Source: JAOPZW01 sp963835295 (GTDB taxonomy: Bacteria > Actinomycetota > Thermoleophilia > Solirubrobacterales > Solirubrobacteraceae). From it: 64,000 nt of DNA. Position numbers and translations under genes: made by a program. The notes beneath the pieces were generated by a model. It worked only from the letters and a program-made list of their open reading frames with translations. It did no database searches and had not been told where the DNA came from. This document shows, piece after piece, positions 42,282 through 49,479 of the stretch. Numbering within the stretch: position 1 is the first letter of the stretch; each line of letters opens with the position of its first letter. The stretch spans positions 806,001-870,000 of the forward strand of contig CAWIEX010000014.1 in the NCBI GenBank assembly GCA_963835295.1, given 5' to 3'.

Positions 42282-43097
42282 ATGGCCCAAGGGCCGTTAG
42301 CGTCGCGCCCGTCCTCGAGGAGCCCGTCGGCGCGGTCGCGGTGGACGGAGGAGCGTGTGCGCGCGGAGCTGCAGGCATTCGTCGCCGGACGAGCCGAGTG
42401 GCCGAGCGCCGCTGATTTCGTTCGCGCCGAGCGGCGGCAACTGCGCGACGCGGTTTACCGCTTCGGCGGGTCGCGACGCTGGGCACAAGAGCTCGGCGTC
42501 GCCTACCCGGAGCGCCGCCCTGGCTATGCGGTGCGATGGACCGACGCGCGTGTGCGCGAGCAGCTGAACGTGTTCCTCGCAGGCCGGTCGGTGTGGCCGT
42601 CGCGCAAGGAGTTCGAGGCGGCGGGGCGCAAGACACTCCGTGACGCCGTCGGCCGCACCGGCGGTATCGAGCGGTGGGGGGCCGAGTTCGACCTGCCGGT
42701 GCCGGATCTCCGCCGCGGATCGCGGCGGGTGTGGGACGACGCTCGCATCGAGGCCGAGCTTCGCCGGTTCCTGGCGGATCGTGACGATTGGCCAACGAAG
42801 GCCGAGTTCGAGCGCGCGGGCCTCGATTCGCTGCGGTCGGCCATTTACCGTCACGGTGGCGGGACGCGACGCTGGGCTCGGCGGCTCGGGGTGCGCCGTC
42901 CCCGTCATGGCCGTTCCCTTCCACGGGGCAGGTTCTGGACCGATGAGCGGATCGAGTCCGAGCTGCGTGAGTTCACCGCCGCAGAGCAATCGTGGCCGGG
43001 ATGGCTGGCCTTCGATCGCGGCGGCCGTGCGCCGCTGTACCGAGCTGCCAGCCTCTACGGCGGCATCCCACGCTGGCGGCGCCGGCTCGGGCTCTGA
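42282..43097 (+). CDS. protein of four ~64-residue tandem repeats, possibly nucleic-acid binding
   Basis: 271 residues, nearly all in four units with the consensus W-T-(D/E)-x-R-(I/V)-x-x-E-L-x-x-F-x-A-x-x-x-x-W-P-x-x-x-(E/D)-F-x-x-A-x-R-x-x-L-R-x-A-x-x-R-x-G-G. Examples: RWTEERVRAELQAFVAGRAE, EWPSAADFVRAERRQLRDAV, SVWPSRKEFEAAGRKTLRDA and WPTKAEFERAGLDSLRSAIY. Each unit looks like a helical helix-turn-helix-like module with many Arg, so DNA or RNA binding is plausible. ATG 42282 is used; TTG 42273 is possible. I do not recognise a named family. Confidence 0.72.
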   Translation: MAQGPLASRPSSRSPSARSRWTEERVRAELQAFVAGRAEWPSAADFVRAERRQLRDAVYRFGGSRRWAQELGVAYPERRPGYAVRWTDARVREQLNVFLAGRSVWPSRKEFEAAGRKTLRDAVGRTGGIERWGAEFDLPVPDLRRGSRRVWDDARIEAELRRFLADRDDWPTKAEFERAGLDSLRSAIYRHGGGTRRWARRLGVRRPRHGRSLPRGRFWTDERIESELREFTAAEQSWPGWLAFDRGGRAPLYRAASLYGGIPRWRRRLGL

Positions 43098-43123
43098 CGA
43101 GCACCGCGGCCATTATGCTCGTC

Positions 43124-43177
43124 GGCGAGCGATGAGGCTCGCTCGGACCGCGGCCGGCGCCGCTGATGGCCTCTACC
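43124..43177 (+). promoter_or_regulatory. fluoride riboswitch 7 (Nudix gene)
   Basis: Stem GCGAGCG/CGCTCG around GATGAGGC, then CCGCGGCCGGC and GCCGCTGATGGCCTCTACC. TATGCT lies at 43114-43119. CGAGGCC downstream at about 43198 could pair with GGCCTC. Confidence 0.93.
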
Positions 43178-43254
43178 AACTGTGTCGATCGACCGACCCG
43201 AGGCCTCGTGACCTGCATCCTTCCTCCACCTGTGACTTGCCGCAAGGCTCGCCC

Positions 43255-43677
43255 ATGACGGTCAACGTTCGCGCCGTGATCTGGGTGGACGGGCGGATCC
43301 TCGTCCACAAGGTTCGCCACCGCGGCGAGGAGCGCGTCACGCTTCCCGGCGGGCGGGTCAAGGAGCGCGAGACCGTCGAAGCGGCGCTGGCCCGCGAAGT
43401 CCACGAGGAGACAGGCCTCAGCATCGTGATCGGGCCCCTGCTGTATGTCGCTGAGGTCGTCAGCTCCTACAGCACACAGAACGTCGAGCTTGTCTTCCGC
43501 GTCGAATTGGAGGCCGACCAGAGTCTGGGCGGACAGACCGTGGTGGACCCACGTGCGCCCGAGTCCAAACGCGTGCTTCCGCCGATCCTCGACGTGATCG
43601 CCAAGGATGCGGACGACGGGTCGGCGGAGATATCACGTTGGCTGGGCAACATCTACGTCCCTGGAGTCGGCGGCTGA
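43255..43677 (+). CDS. Nudix hydrolase
   Basis: A 140-residue Nudix protein. The full box is seen as GGRVKERETVEAALAREV followed by HEETGL, which binds Mg and hydrolyses a nucleoside diphosphate linked to another group. The start VRAVIWVDGRILVHKVRHRG gives the first strand. ATG 43255 is chosen because it directly begins this strand. Fluoride strongly inhibits many Mg-phosphate hydrolases, which may explain control by riboswitch 7. Substrate unknown. Confidence 0.9.
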   Translation: MTVNVRAVIWVDGRILVHKVRHRGEERVTLPGGRVKERETVEAALAREVHEETGLSIVIGPLLYVAEVVSSYSTQNVELVFRVELEADQSLGGQTVVDPRAPESKRVLPPILDVIAKDADDGSAEISRWLGNIYVPGVGG

Positions 43678-43684
43678 GTCTCCG

Positions 43685-44179
43685 TCAGGCCCCCGTGCGC
43701 TTAGGCGCCGGTGTCAGGGCGCGCGGTACTGGTGTCCCGTGCCCCATGGCCGCCGCAAGCAGATGGCGGTGAGGGACGAGCTCGATGCCGAGCTCGCCGG
43801 CGGCGATGGCCAGGTCAAGGCGCTGGCGGCCACGGGTGATGGGAAGCGCCAGAGCGACGATTCGCGCGCACTGGCCGCGCATGCCGGTCGGATGGACCTG
43901 GATCGATCCCCACAAGGCCACCGCCCCGGCGACGAGCTCCCGCGTGGCCGAAGCTCCCAGCGGAACCTGGCGGTGCCACGCGTGCACGCCGCAGGTGCAC
44001 TGCGGATCCGGTGCGCCGTCGGGGCCGGGGGCGGCGTCGAAGACTTCGGCACGGCATCGCGCCCTGAGCTCGCCGCGATGCCAGCAGTCGTCGGTCCACA
44101 TCGAATGAAGTGCGCCATCGCGCAGCCGCCACTGCCGAAAGCCGATGACGGGCCTGACGAGGTCGGGGGCGGCGATCAT
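43685..44179 (-). CDS. hypothetical protein with GFRQW motif
   Basis: A 164-residue protein from ATG 44179, overlapping the stop of the short gene upstream. Seen: RPVIGFRQWRLRDGALHSMW, CWHRGELRARC, PQCTCGVHAW and WGSIQVHPTGMRGQCARIVA. The Cys/His spacing (C..C..CxCxxH) suggests a metal site. Similar small actinobacterial proteins of unknown function exist, to my knowledge uncharacterised. Under riboswitch 8. Confidence 0.72.
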   Translation of the reverse strand: MIAAPDLVRPVIGFRQWRLRDGALHSMWTDDCWHRGELRARCRAEVFDAAPGPDGAPDPQCTCGVHAWHRQVPLGASATRELVAGAVALWGSIQVHPTGMRGQCARIVALALPITRGRQRLDLAIAAGELGIELVPHRHLLAAAMGHGTPVPRALTPAPKRTGA

Positions 44180-44370
44180 GCCGCGGGAACCGTGCCCGGG
44201 CGTTCGTCGGGTTGCTCGCTGGGCTCGACCTCCGGTGGCGAGGCGGGTGGTGCCGGTTGCGGCGGCGCCGGCACAGTGAGCGGCTCGACGGTGATGCGGC
44301 GGGACGGTCCGGGCATCGACGCTCGCGTGTGAGCGTCGGCGGACACAGCAACGATCGACTGATGCTCCAC
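44176..44370 (-). CDS. short proline-rich protein under riboswitch 8
   Basis: 64 residues from GTG 44370, with GGAGGCC seven bases upstream. The C-terminal half is Pro/Ala/Glu-rich (VPAPPQPAPPASPPEVEPSE), likely disordered. Its TGA overlaps the next start (ATGA). The strong ribosome-binding site and coupling support expression, but no function can be inferred. Confidence 0.6.
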   Translation of the reverse strand: MEHQSIVAVSADAHTRASMPGPSRRITVEPLTVPAPPQPAPPASPPEVEPSEQPDERPGTVPAA

Positions 44371-44399
44371 GACTGGCCTCCAGGGTTTGAACTCCGGGG

Positions 44400-44453
44400 G
44401 TAGAGGCCATCAGCGGCGCAGCGCCACACTTGGAGCGAGCCTCATCGCTCACT
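44400..44453 (-). promoter_or_regulatory. fluoride riboswitch 8 (64-aa/164-aa unit)
   Basis: Stem GAGCG/CGCTC around GATGAGGC and GCCGCTGATGGCCTCTACC. TATCGT lies at 44459-44464. TGGCCTC of the 3' strand is fully complementary to GAGGCCA of the downstream ribosome-binding site. Confidence 0.94.
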
Positions 44454-44613
44454 TTCGAACGATAGGCGACGCTCGCGGTGGTGTCGAGCAGCCCGTCGAT
44501 CGCGACGACCGGAGTGATGGACAGACTCGACCGAGCCTTGTGGACCTGCGTCGTGGATCGTCCAACACTCGGCCAGGCGGCGTGACCTGTCCGAACCCCC
44601 TGCTATAAGTGAT

Positions 44614-44667
44614 GGTGAGCGATGAGGCTCGCTCTGACTGCGGCTGATGCCGCTGATGGCCTCTATT
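44614..44667 (+). promoter_or_regulatory. fluoride riboswitch 9 (GDFA-repeat small protein)
   Basis: GTGAGCGATGAGGCTCGCTC, then CTGCGGCTGATGCCGCTG and ATGGCCTCTATT. TATAAG lies at 44604-44609. CCTCTA can pair with TGGAGG at the ribosome-binding site of the 86-codon gene. Confidence 0.94.
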
Positions 44668-44695
44668 CCCCATCCCATCAACGTGGAGGTTCGGA

Positions 44696-44956
44696 ATGGA
44701 GGCATATTTGTCTTCCCCTGAGCGCACTCAGTCGTCGCTGCCCCTGCAGGGCGACTTCGCAAGTGGCATGAGAACGGATCCGAGCGCGCTCGGTGTCCGC
44801 GGAAACTTCGCGACGGGCGCGCGCGGGACCACCGCCCCGCTCGCGCGACACGCGGGCGACTTCGCCGCAGGGCTTCGCTCGCGTCTGCATTACGCCGTGG
44901 TCCCCGGCGACTTCGCGCTCGGATTGCGCACCGCCGATGCGGAAGCGGGCGCCTGA
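44696..44956 (+). CDS. 86-residue protein with four GDFA-x-G-x-R repeats
   Basis: ATG 44696 has GGAGG six bases upstream. The motif occurs four times: GDFASGMR, GNFATGAR, GDFAAGLR and GDFALGLR, at residues 19, 36, 54 and 71, a regular 17-18-residue spacing. No membrane segment or cysteine is present. The regular motif suggests a solenoid, an amyloid-like fold or a repeated ligand site. It is directly preceded by an aptamer and followed by a strong hairpin, so it forms a single-gene fluoride-responsive unit. I do not recognise the family. Confidence 0.8.
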   Translation: MEAYLSSPERTQSSLPLQGDFASGMRTDPSALGVRGNFATGARGTTAPLARHAGDFAAGLRSRLHYAVVPGDFALGLRTADAEAGA

Positions 44957-44979
44957 CGCTTCGACCGCAACCTGCGCGC

Positions 44980-45008
44980 GGATGGGCTCCTGACTCAGGA
45001 GCCCATCC
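44980..45008 (+). terminator. strong hairpin after the GDFA-repeat gene
   Basis: GGATGGGCTCCTGA pairs perfectly with TCAGGAGCCCATCC with a minimal loop, 24 bp after the stop codon. A T-run is lacking. It is symmetrical and could terminate transcription on either strand. Confidence 0.7.
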
Positions 45009-45198
45009 CGGCAGGCGGCAGGTCGTGGTTCGCCGAGGCGCCTCTGCAGCCGGCCCGTGCGGGTGAGTGAACCGTGGTGCCCCCTCCCAGCCGGCGAGGA
45101 TCTCGACCGACGATTTTCGGCAGACCGGTGGATGTGGCAACCACGGCGCGTGAGCACTGTGGTGTGCCAGGCTCGCTCGGTGCGATCCCTGGCACCGC

Positions 45199-45453
45199 TC
45201 ATCGGCGGTACTCCATGTACTCATCCGGGTCGTAGGCAGCCGCGTCGAGCAAATGCCCGTCCCAATCCATGACGGTAATCACGTAGAGCGGCGATCGACC
45301 TCCATGCCGGCCAAGCCTGTGCAGCCGTTCGATCCGGCTGGAGGCGTCGACCCCTGGTCGCTCCCCGCTGCGGACGCGGTGGTCTCGCAGCATCGCCAGC
45401 CGCACCCAGGTCCAGGTGATCCGGCTCCAGATGCTCCTGCTCGGCCAGTCCAT
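45199..45453 (-). CDS. 84-residue hypothetical protein under riboswitch 10
   Basis: ATG 45453 is preceded by GGAGG at the right distance. The protein is basic and Trp-rich at the N-terminus (WPSRSIWSRITWTWVRLAML) and ends in YVITVMDWDGHLLDAAAYDP. No known domain. Aptamer, promoter and ribosome-binding site together support a real gene. Confidence 0.65.
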   Translation of the reverse strand: MDWPSRSIWSRITWTWVRLAMLRDHRVRSGERPGVDASSRIERLHRLGRHGGRSPLYVITVMDWDGHLLDAAAYDPDEYMEYRR

Positions 45454-45486
45454 CGCACCTCCACGTCAAGCCCGAAGTGTGGGGAC

Positions 45487-45538
45487 GTAGAAGCCATCAG
45501 CGGCCAGGGCCGCGGTCGGAGCGGGCCTCATCGCTCAG
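45487..45538 (-). promoter_or_regulatory. fluoride riboswitch 10 (84-residue protein)
   Basis: Stem GAGCG/CGCTC around GATGAGGCC and GCCGCTGATGGCTTCTACGTC. The loop/3' strand pairing has a G-U. TATGCT lies at 45543-45548. CTTCTACGTC can pair over ten bases (two G-U) with GACGTGGAGG at the ribosome-binding site. Confidence 0.93.
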
Positions 45539-45578
45539 CGGGAGCATACGCCCGGCGGCTGCAGGCGGACCGCTCGGG

Positions 45579-45806
45579 ATGAGCTGGCCGTACATGCCTC
45601 ATCAGTGCTCGACCTGCCGGTACTTCGTGGCGTTCGACCCTCCCGCGCATGACGACCGGGGATACGAGCTGCCCGGGGCGTGCGCGCATCCGCGGATCGG
45701 CATGGAGCTGTTCGTGGCGCGCGGCGACCTCGCGCGCCGTCTCGGAGACTGCGACCTGTTCCTGCGCGGCCCGAGCGCGGGGAGGATCGGCGGAGACCCG
45801 CGTTGA
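45579..45806 (+). CDS. 75-residue Cys-rich protein
   Basis: From ATG 45579: HQCSTCRYFVAFDPPAHDDR, GACAHPRIGMEL and GDCDLF give CxxC...CxH...C, a possible zinc or iron-sulfur site. It lies between divergent riboswitches 10 and 11 but has no aptamer of its own; its start is about 35 bp from the promoter of riboswitch 10. Small Cys-rich proteins of this pattern are of unknown function. Confidence 0.6.
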   Translation: MSWPYMPHQCSTCRYFVAFDPPAHDDRGYELPGACAHPRIGMELFVARGDLARRLGDCDLFLRGPSAGRIGGDPR

Positions 45807-45840
45807 GCGCCCACCCGGCCCCGGGTTGGGTATCCTCGGT

Positions 45841-45893
45841 GGAGGCGATGAGGCTCGCCTTCATGCGCGCTCTCCGGCGCTGATGGCCTCTGC
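45841..45893 (+). promoter_or_regulatory. fluoride riboswitch 11 (DUF6062-like/HEAT/enolase 2 operon)
   Basis: GGAGGCGATGAGGCTCGCCT, then GGCGCTGATGGCCTCTGC. TATCCT lies at 45831-45836. TGGCCTC is complementary over seven bases to GAGGCCA just before GTG 45911. Confidence 0.92.
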
Positions 45894-45910
45894 GGACATG
45901 GAGGCCAACC

Positions 45911-47041
45911 GTGAGGCAGTCAGTCAGCATCGTCGTCGGTCCGCAGGAGCGTCGTGCTCCGCTCGCGGACTTGGTGCGCTCGCACGAGGAGGCCTTTCTG
46001 GATCCTCCCGGTTGCCCGGTCTGCGAGTACGGCGTCGAGGCCGAGGAGCAGTTCTTCCGCTGGTTCGAGATCGAGTCCTTCGCCGATCCGGAGATGCATG
46101 CGCGCCTGCGTCGATCGGCCGGTTTCTGCCCGCGCCACGAGCGGCGCGCGCTGCGGGTGCGACAGCTCGCGCCGATCCCCGCGATCGTCCGCGGCGCGCT
46201 GGAACAGCTCGGGAGCGCGCCTGCGGGGCGCGGCGAGTGCCCGGCATGCGCAAGCGTGCGGCAGGCGCACGAGCAGTCGGAAGGGATGCTGCACAAGGCC
46301 CTGGGGTCATCCGACTTGAGCGCGCGCTACGCCGAGCGCGACGTCGGGGCGTGCGTACCGGACGTGGCCGTCGCGATCGTCAACGGCGATCACGAGGTCG
46401 CGCGGGCGCTCGCCGAGAAGCTGCGCCGCGATCTCATGGCCGGCCACGACTTCGAGCTCGTGGCCGGCCGCGATCGTGACGCGCCCGTCCGCGCCGCCGC
46501 GCGCGCCGCGTTGCCCGCGGGCGTCCTGACGGACTGGCCCACGACCGCGGAGGCCGAGCGTGCGACGTGGCAGCTCGAGGCGTGCCCGGTGTGCCATGCG
46601 GGTGGTCGCGCCGAACGCCGGTATCTGGACTGGCGCCGCCACGAGGAGCACGCCGACGCGGTCGACCTGCACCAGGAGCCCGGGCTGCTGTGCGCGGAGC
46701 ACCTGCACGATCTCGCCGCGGTCGATCCGGAGGCTGGCGAGCGCGCGGCGAAGCGCGTCCGCGCGCGTTGGCTGCACGAAGTGAGCGGCGTGCTGAAGCG
46801 CTGGCCGCCGGCGGCCTCCCAGGCTCGGACTCTCCTGCGTCGCCGTCGCCACGTGCCACAGGCCCGCTTCACGATCCCGTTCTGCCCGGCGTGCCGGGCC
46901 CGGGATGGTGCCGAGGAGCGTCACCTCGAGCTGCCGCCTGCACTGACGCGGCCCGGCCCGGAACAGACGGCGCGGCTGCGACTGGCCGCATTGCTCGACG
47001 GTGCGACGTTTCTCGGCGGCCCCGCGAGGCCGTTGCCATGA
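45911..47041 (+). CDS. DUF6062-like Cys/His protein, two-module
   Basis: 376 residues from GTG 45911 with GGAGGCC upstream. Two similar modules each contain CPVC, a helix, then (F/L)C-x-x-H: CPVCEYGVEAEEQFFRWFE with GFCPRHERRAL, and CPVCHAGGRAERRYLDWR with GLLCAEHLHDL. CPAC follows each. The pattern suggests metal-bound modules of helical type. A one-module relative is at 62531-63304. Its stop overlaps the HEAT gene (ATGA). Function unknown; twice found in fluoride-controlled units. Confidence 0.78.
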   Translation: MRQSVSIVVGPQERRAPLADLVRSHEEAFLDPPGCPVCEYGVEAEEQFFRWFEIESFADPEMHARLRRSAGFCPRHERRALRVRQLAPIPAIVRGALEQLGSAPAGRGECPACASVRQAHEQSEGMLHKALGSSDLSARYAERDVGACVPDVAVAIVNGDHEVARALAEKLRRDLMAGHDFELVAGRDRDAPVRAAARAALPAGVLTDWPTTAEAERATWQLEACPVCHAGGRAERRYLDWRRHEEHADAVDLHQEPGLLCAEHLHDLAAVDPEAGERAAKRVRARWLHEVSGVLKRWPPAASQARTLLRRRRHVPQARFTIPFCPACRARDGAEERHLELPPALTRPGPEQTARLRLAALLDGATFLGGPARPLP

Positions 47042-48201
47042 CCCGGCTGCTTCGCCGTCGACCGGCGACCGCCACCGAGCGTTTGCAGCGTCTTGACCGT
47101 CGCGCCGGTACCGCGGCGCTGCTCGAGGCAGCGCGTGACCCGAGCGTCGACATCGCTCGCCGCGCGCTCGGGTGGCTGGCCCACGATGGCGGTCCGGCCG
47201 AGCGCGACGCGCTCCGCGAGCTCGTATGGACGTGCGACCCGATGCTGGTCATGGACGTAGCGGGAACGCTGCGGGCGCTGGGCGACCGCGACACGGTCGA
47301 CGCGGCGCTCGAGCGGCTGGCCGCAGCACCGACGGCCGAGCGCTGCCGGGCCGCGCGCGTGCTCGAGCGGTTCGCCGACCCGCGCGCACGTGCCTCGCTG
47401 TGTGTGGCGCTGACCGATGAGGATGCGAGCGTTCGCGCTGCTGTCCTTGACGCCCTCGCGCGACTGGGCCACGACAGCCGCGCCGCACGGGCGGCCGCGC
47501 GGCTGGTCACTGACGCCGATGGTGAGGTGCGTCGACGGGCCGTCCGTGCGGTCGCTCGCGGGAGTCGTCATCCCGCCGAGGCCATCCGCCCCGCCCTGCG
47601 TGATCCGCTGGCGATCGTCCGGCGCGAAGCAGCGTCGCTCGCCGCGCGGCTGGAGGCCGCGGACCTGGCGACCTTGCTGGCCGATCACGATCCGCACGTC
47701 CGCGCCGCGGCAGCGGCCGGCGCGGGACGAGCGTCAGAGGCGGCCCTCGTGTCGGCGCTGGAATCCGATCCGCATCCGGTCGTGAGGCTGGCCGCTGCCC
47801 ACACCCTCGGGCTCCTGGGTGGTCACGGGGCGGCCGCCGCGTTGATCGCGGCGGCGCTCGACGACACCGAGGCCACGGTCCGGGCCCGAGCGCTGCGGCT
47901 GGCGCAGGAGACGCTCTCCCATCCCAAGCTCGTTGCTGGGCTGCGTGCCGAGCTCGCGGTCGGGAGCAGGCATCGCCGGGAGATGGCGCTGCGTGCACTC
48001 GCGAAGCTGGCGGTGGGAATATCGGAGGCTGACGCGCTGCGCGTGGCTGGAGATCCGGAGCCCGCAGTGCGGTTGGCCCTGGCGCAGGTGGCCACCGCGA
48101 TCGTTGCGTCGCCGGACCGCGTTCTGTCGGTGCTCACCATGGATGACGACGCCACCGTGCGGCACGCTGCGGCCATCCGCCGCGAGAGGCAACGGCGATG
48201 A
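47038..48201 (+). CDS. HEAT-repeat protein
   Basis: A 387-residue alpha-solenoid. About ten HEAT-like units can be seen, e.g. LCVALTDEDASVRAAVLDAL, ARLVTDADGEVRRRAVRAVA, ALESDPHPVVRLAAAHTLG and AALDDTEATVRARALRLAQE. HEAT proteins of this PBS-lyase-like type scaffold or modify other proteins. ATG 47038 overlaps the stop upstream, and the gene's own stop overlaps the enolase start, so all three are coupled. Confidence 0.88.
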   Translation: MTRLLRRRPATATERLQRLDRRAGTAALLEAARDPSVDIARRALGWLAHDGGPAERDALRELVWTCDPMLVMDVAGTLRALGDRDTVDAALERLAAAPTAERCRAARVLERFADPRARASLCVALTDEDASVRAAVLDALARLGHDSRAARAAARLVTDADGEVRRRAVRAVARGSRHPAEAIRPALRDPLAIVRREAASLAARLEAADLATLLADHDPHVRAAAAAGAGRASEAALVSALESDPHPVVRLAAAHTLGLLGGHGAAAALIAAALDDTEATVRARALRLAQETLSHPKLVAGLRAELAVGSRHRREMALRALAKLAVGISEADALRVAGDPEPAVRLALAQVATAIVASPDRVLSVLTMDDDATVRHAAAIRRERQRR

Positions 48202-49472
48202 GCCGCATTGCGCGCGTGCACGGGCGCCAGATCCTCGACAGCCGCGGTCATCCCACGGTTGAGGTCGACGTCGTGCTCGCGTCGGGCGCGTTCGGCCGGG
48301 CGGCGGTCCCGGTGGGCGCTTCGACCGGGCGCTACGAGGCGCTCGAGCTGCGCGACGGTGGCGAGGCGTGGGATGGCCGCGGGGTGAGACGGGCTGTCGC
48401 GAACGTCCGCGAGGAGATAGCTCCCCATGTGGTTGGGCTGGACTGCAGCGATCAGGAGGCGCTCGACGCGGTTCTTGTGGGGCTCGATGACACCTCGGGG
48501 TTCGTGAGCCTGGGCGCCAACGCGGTCCTCGGCGTGTCGCTGGCCGCCGCCCGCGCTGCCGCCGACGAGGCCGGTCAGCCGCTGTGGCGCCATCTCGCCG
48601 ATGGCGGTGAGCCAACGCTGCCGATCCCCATGCTCAACGTGCTTGAGGGTGGGGTACACGCCGACAACCGGCTGCTTGTCCAGGAGTTCATGCTCGTCCC
48701 GATTGGCGCGCCGACCTTCTCGGAAGCGCTGCGGATGGGCGGCGAGGCCTACCACCATCTCGGGCAGTTGCTCCTGGCCCGCGGCTTGACGCGCGCCGTG
48801 GGCGACGAGGGCGGTTTCGCGCCCGCGCTTGACTCGTCGGAGGCAGCGCTCGATTTGCTCGTGGCGGCAATCGAGTCGGCGGGGTATCGCCCGGGGATCG
48901 ACGTGGCGCTCGCGCTCGACGCGGCCGCCAGCGAGCTTGGCGACGTGGACCGAGACGGCTACCGCATCGACGGTGAAGCCGAGCCACTGGCCTCGGCGGA
49001 GTTCGTGACGTACTGGGCGAGACTCTGCGACCGCTATCCGATTGTGTCGCTCGAGGATGCGCTCGGCGAGGAGGACTGGACCGGGTGGCGGATCCTGACC
49101 CAGCGCCTGGGGTCGCGCGTGCAGCTGGTGGGCGACGATCTCTTTGTGACCCGCCCGAGCCTGCTGCAGCTGGGGATCGACCAGGGAATCGCGAATGCCG
49201 TGGTGATCAAACCCAACCAGGTGGGCACGCTCACCCGCGCGCTCGAGACGATCGCGCTCGCACGCACGGCGGGCTATGCCACCGTCATGGCGCATCGGGC
49301 CGGCGATACCGAGGACACGACGATCGCCGACCTCGCAGTGGCCACCGGCTGTCGCTTCATCAAGGCCGGCGGCCCCGCCCGCTCCGAGCGCGTCGCGAAG
49401 TACAACCGGCTGCTGCGCATCGAGGAGGAGCTCGGCCCCGCCGCCCACTACGCCGGCGGCGACCACCGTTGA
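48198..49472 (+). CDS. enolase, divergent second copy
   Basis: A 424-residue enolase. Metal ligands and the catalytic Lys are kept (ALDAAAS, SLEDALGEEDW, VGDDLFVT, VIKPNQVGT). Several substrate-pocket residues differ from the copy at 35732: SHRSGET is AHRAGDT, IKTGAPARG is IKAGGPARS, and NGGAHADN is EGGVHADN. In yeast the Ser of HRS helps bind phosphate, and fluoride inhibition needs bound phosphate, so this copy may be less fluoride-sensitive (inference). It is third in the operon under riboswitch 11. Confidence 0.92.
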   Translation: MSRIARVHGRQILDSRGHPTVEVDVVLASGAFGRAAVPVGASTGRYEALELRDGGEAWDGRGVRRAVANVREEIAPHVVGLDCSDQEALDAVLVGLDDTSGFVSLGANAVLGVSLAAARAAADEAGQPLWRHLADGGEPTLPIPMLNVLEGGVHADNRLLVQEFMLVPIGAPTFSEALRMGGEAYHHLGQLLLARGLTRAVGDEGGFAPALDSSEAALDLLVAAIESAGYRPGIDVALALDAAASELGDVDRDGYRIDGEAEPLASAEFVTYWARLCDRYPIVSLEDALGEEDWTGWRILTQRLGSRVQLVGDDLFVTRPSLLQLGIDQGIANAVVIKPNQVGTLTRALETIALARTAGYATVMAHRAGDTEDTTIADLAVATGCRFIKAGGPARSERVAKYNRLLRIEEELGPAAHYAGGDHR

Positions 49473-49479
49473 CGCCTTC

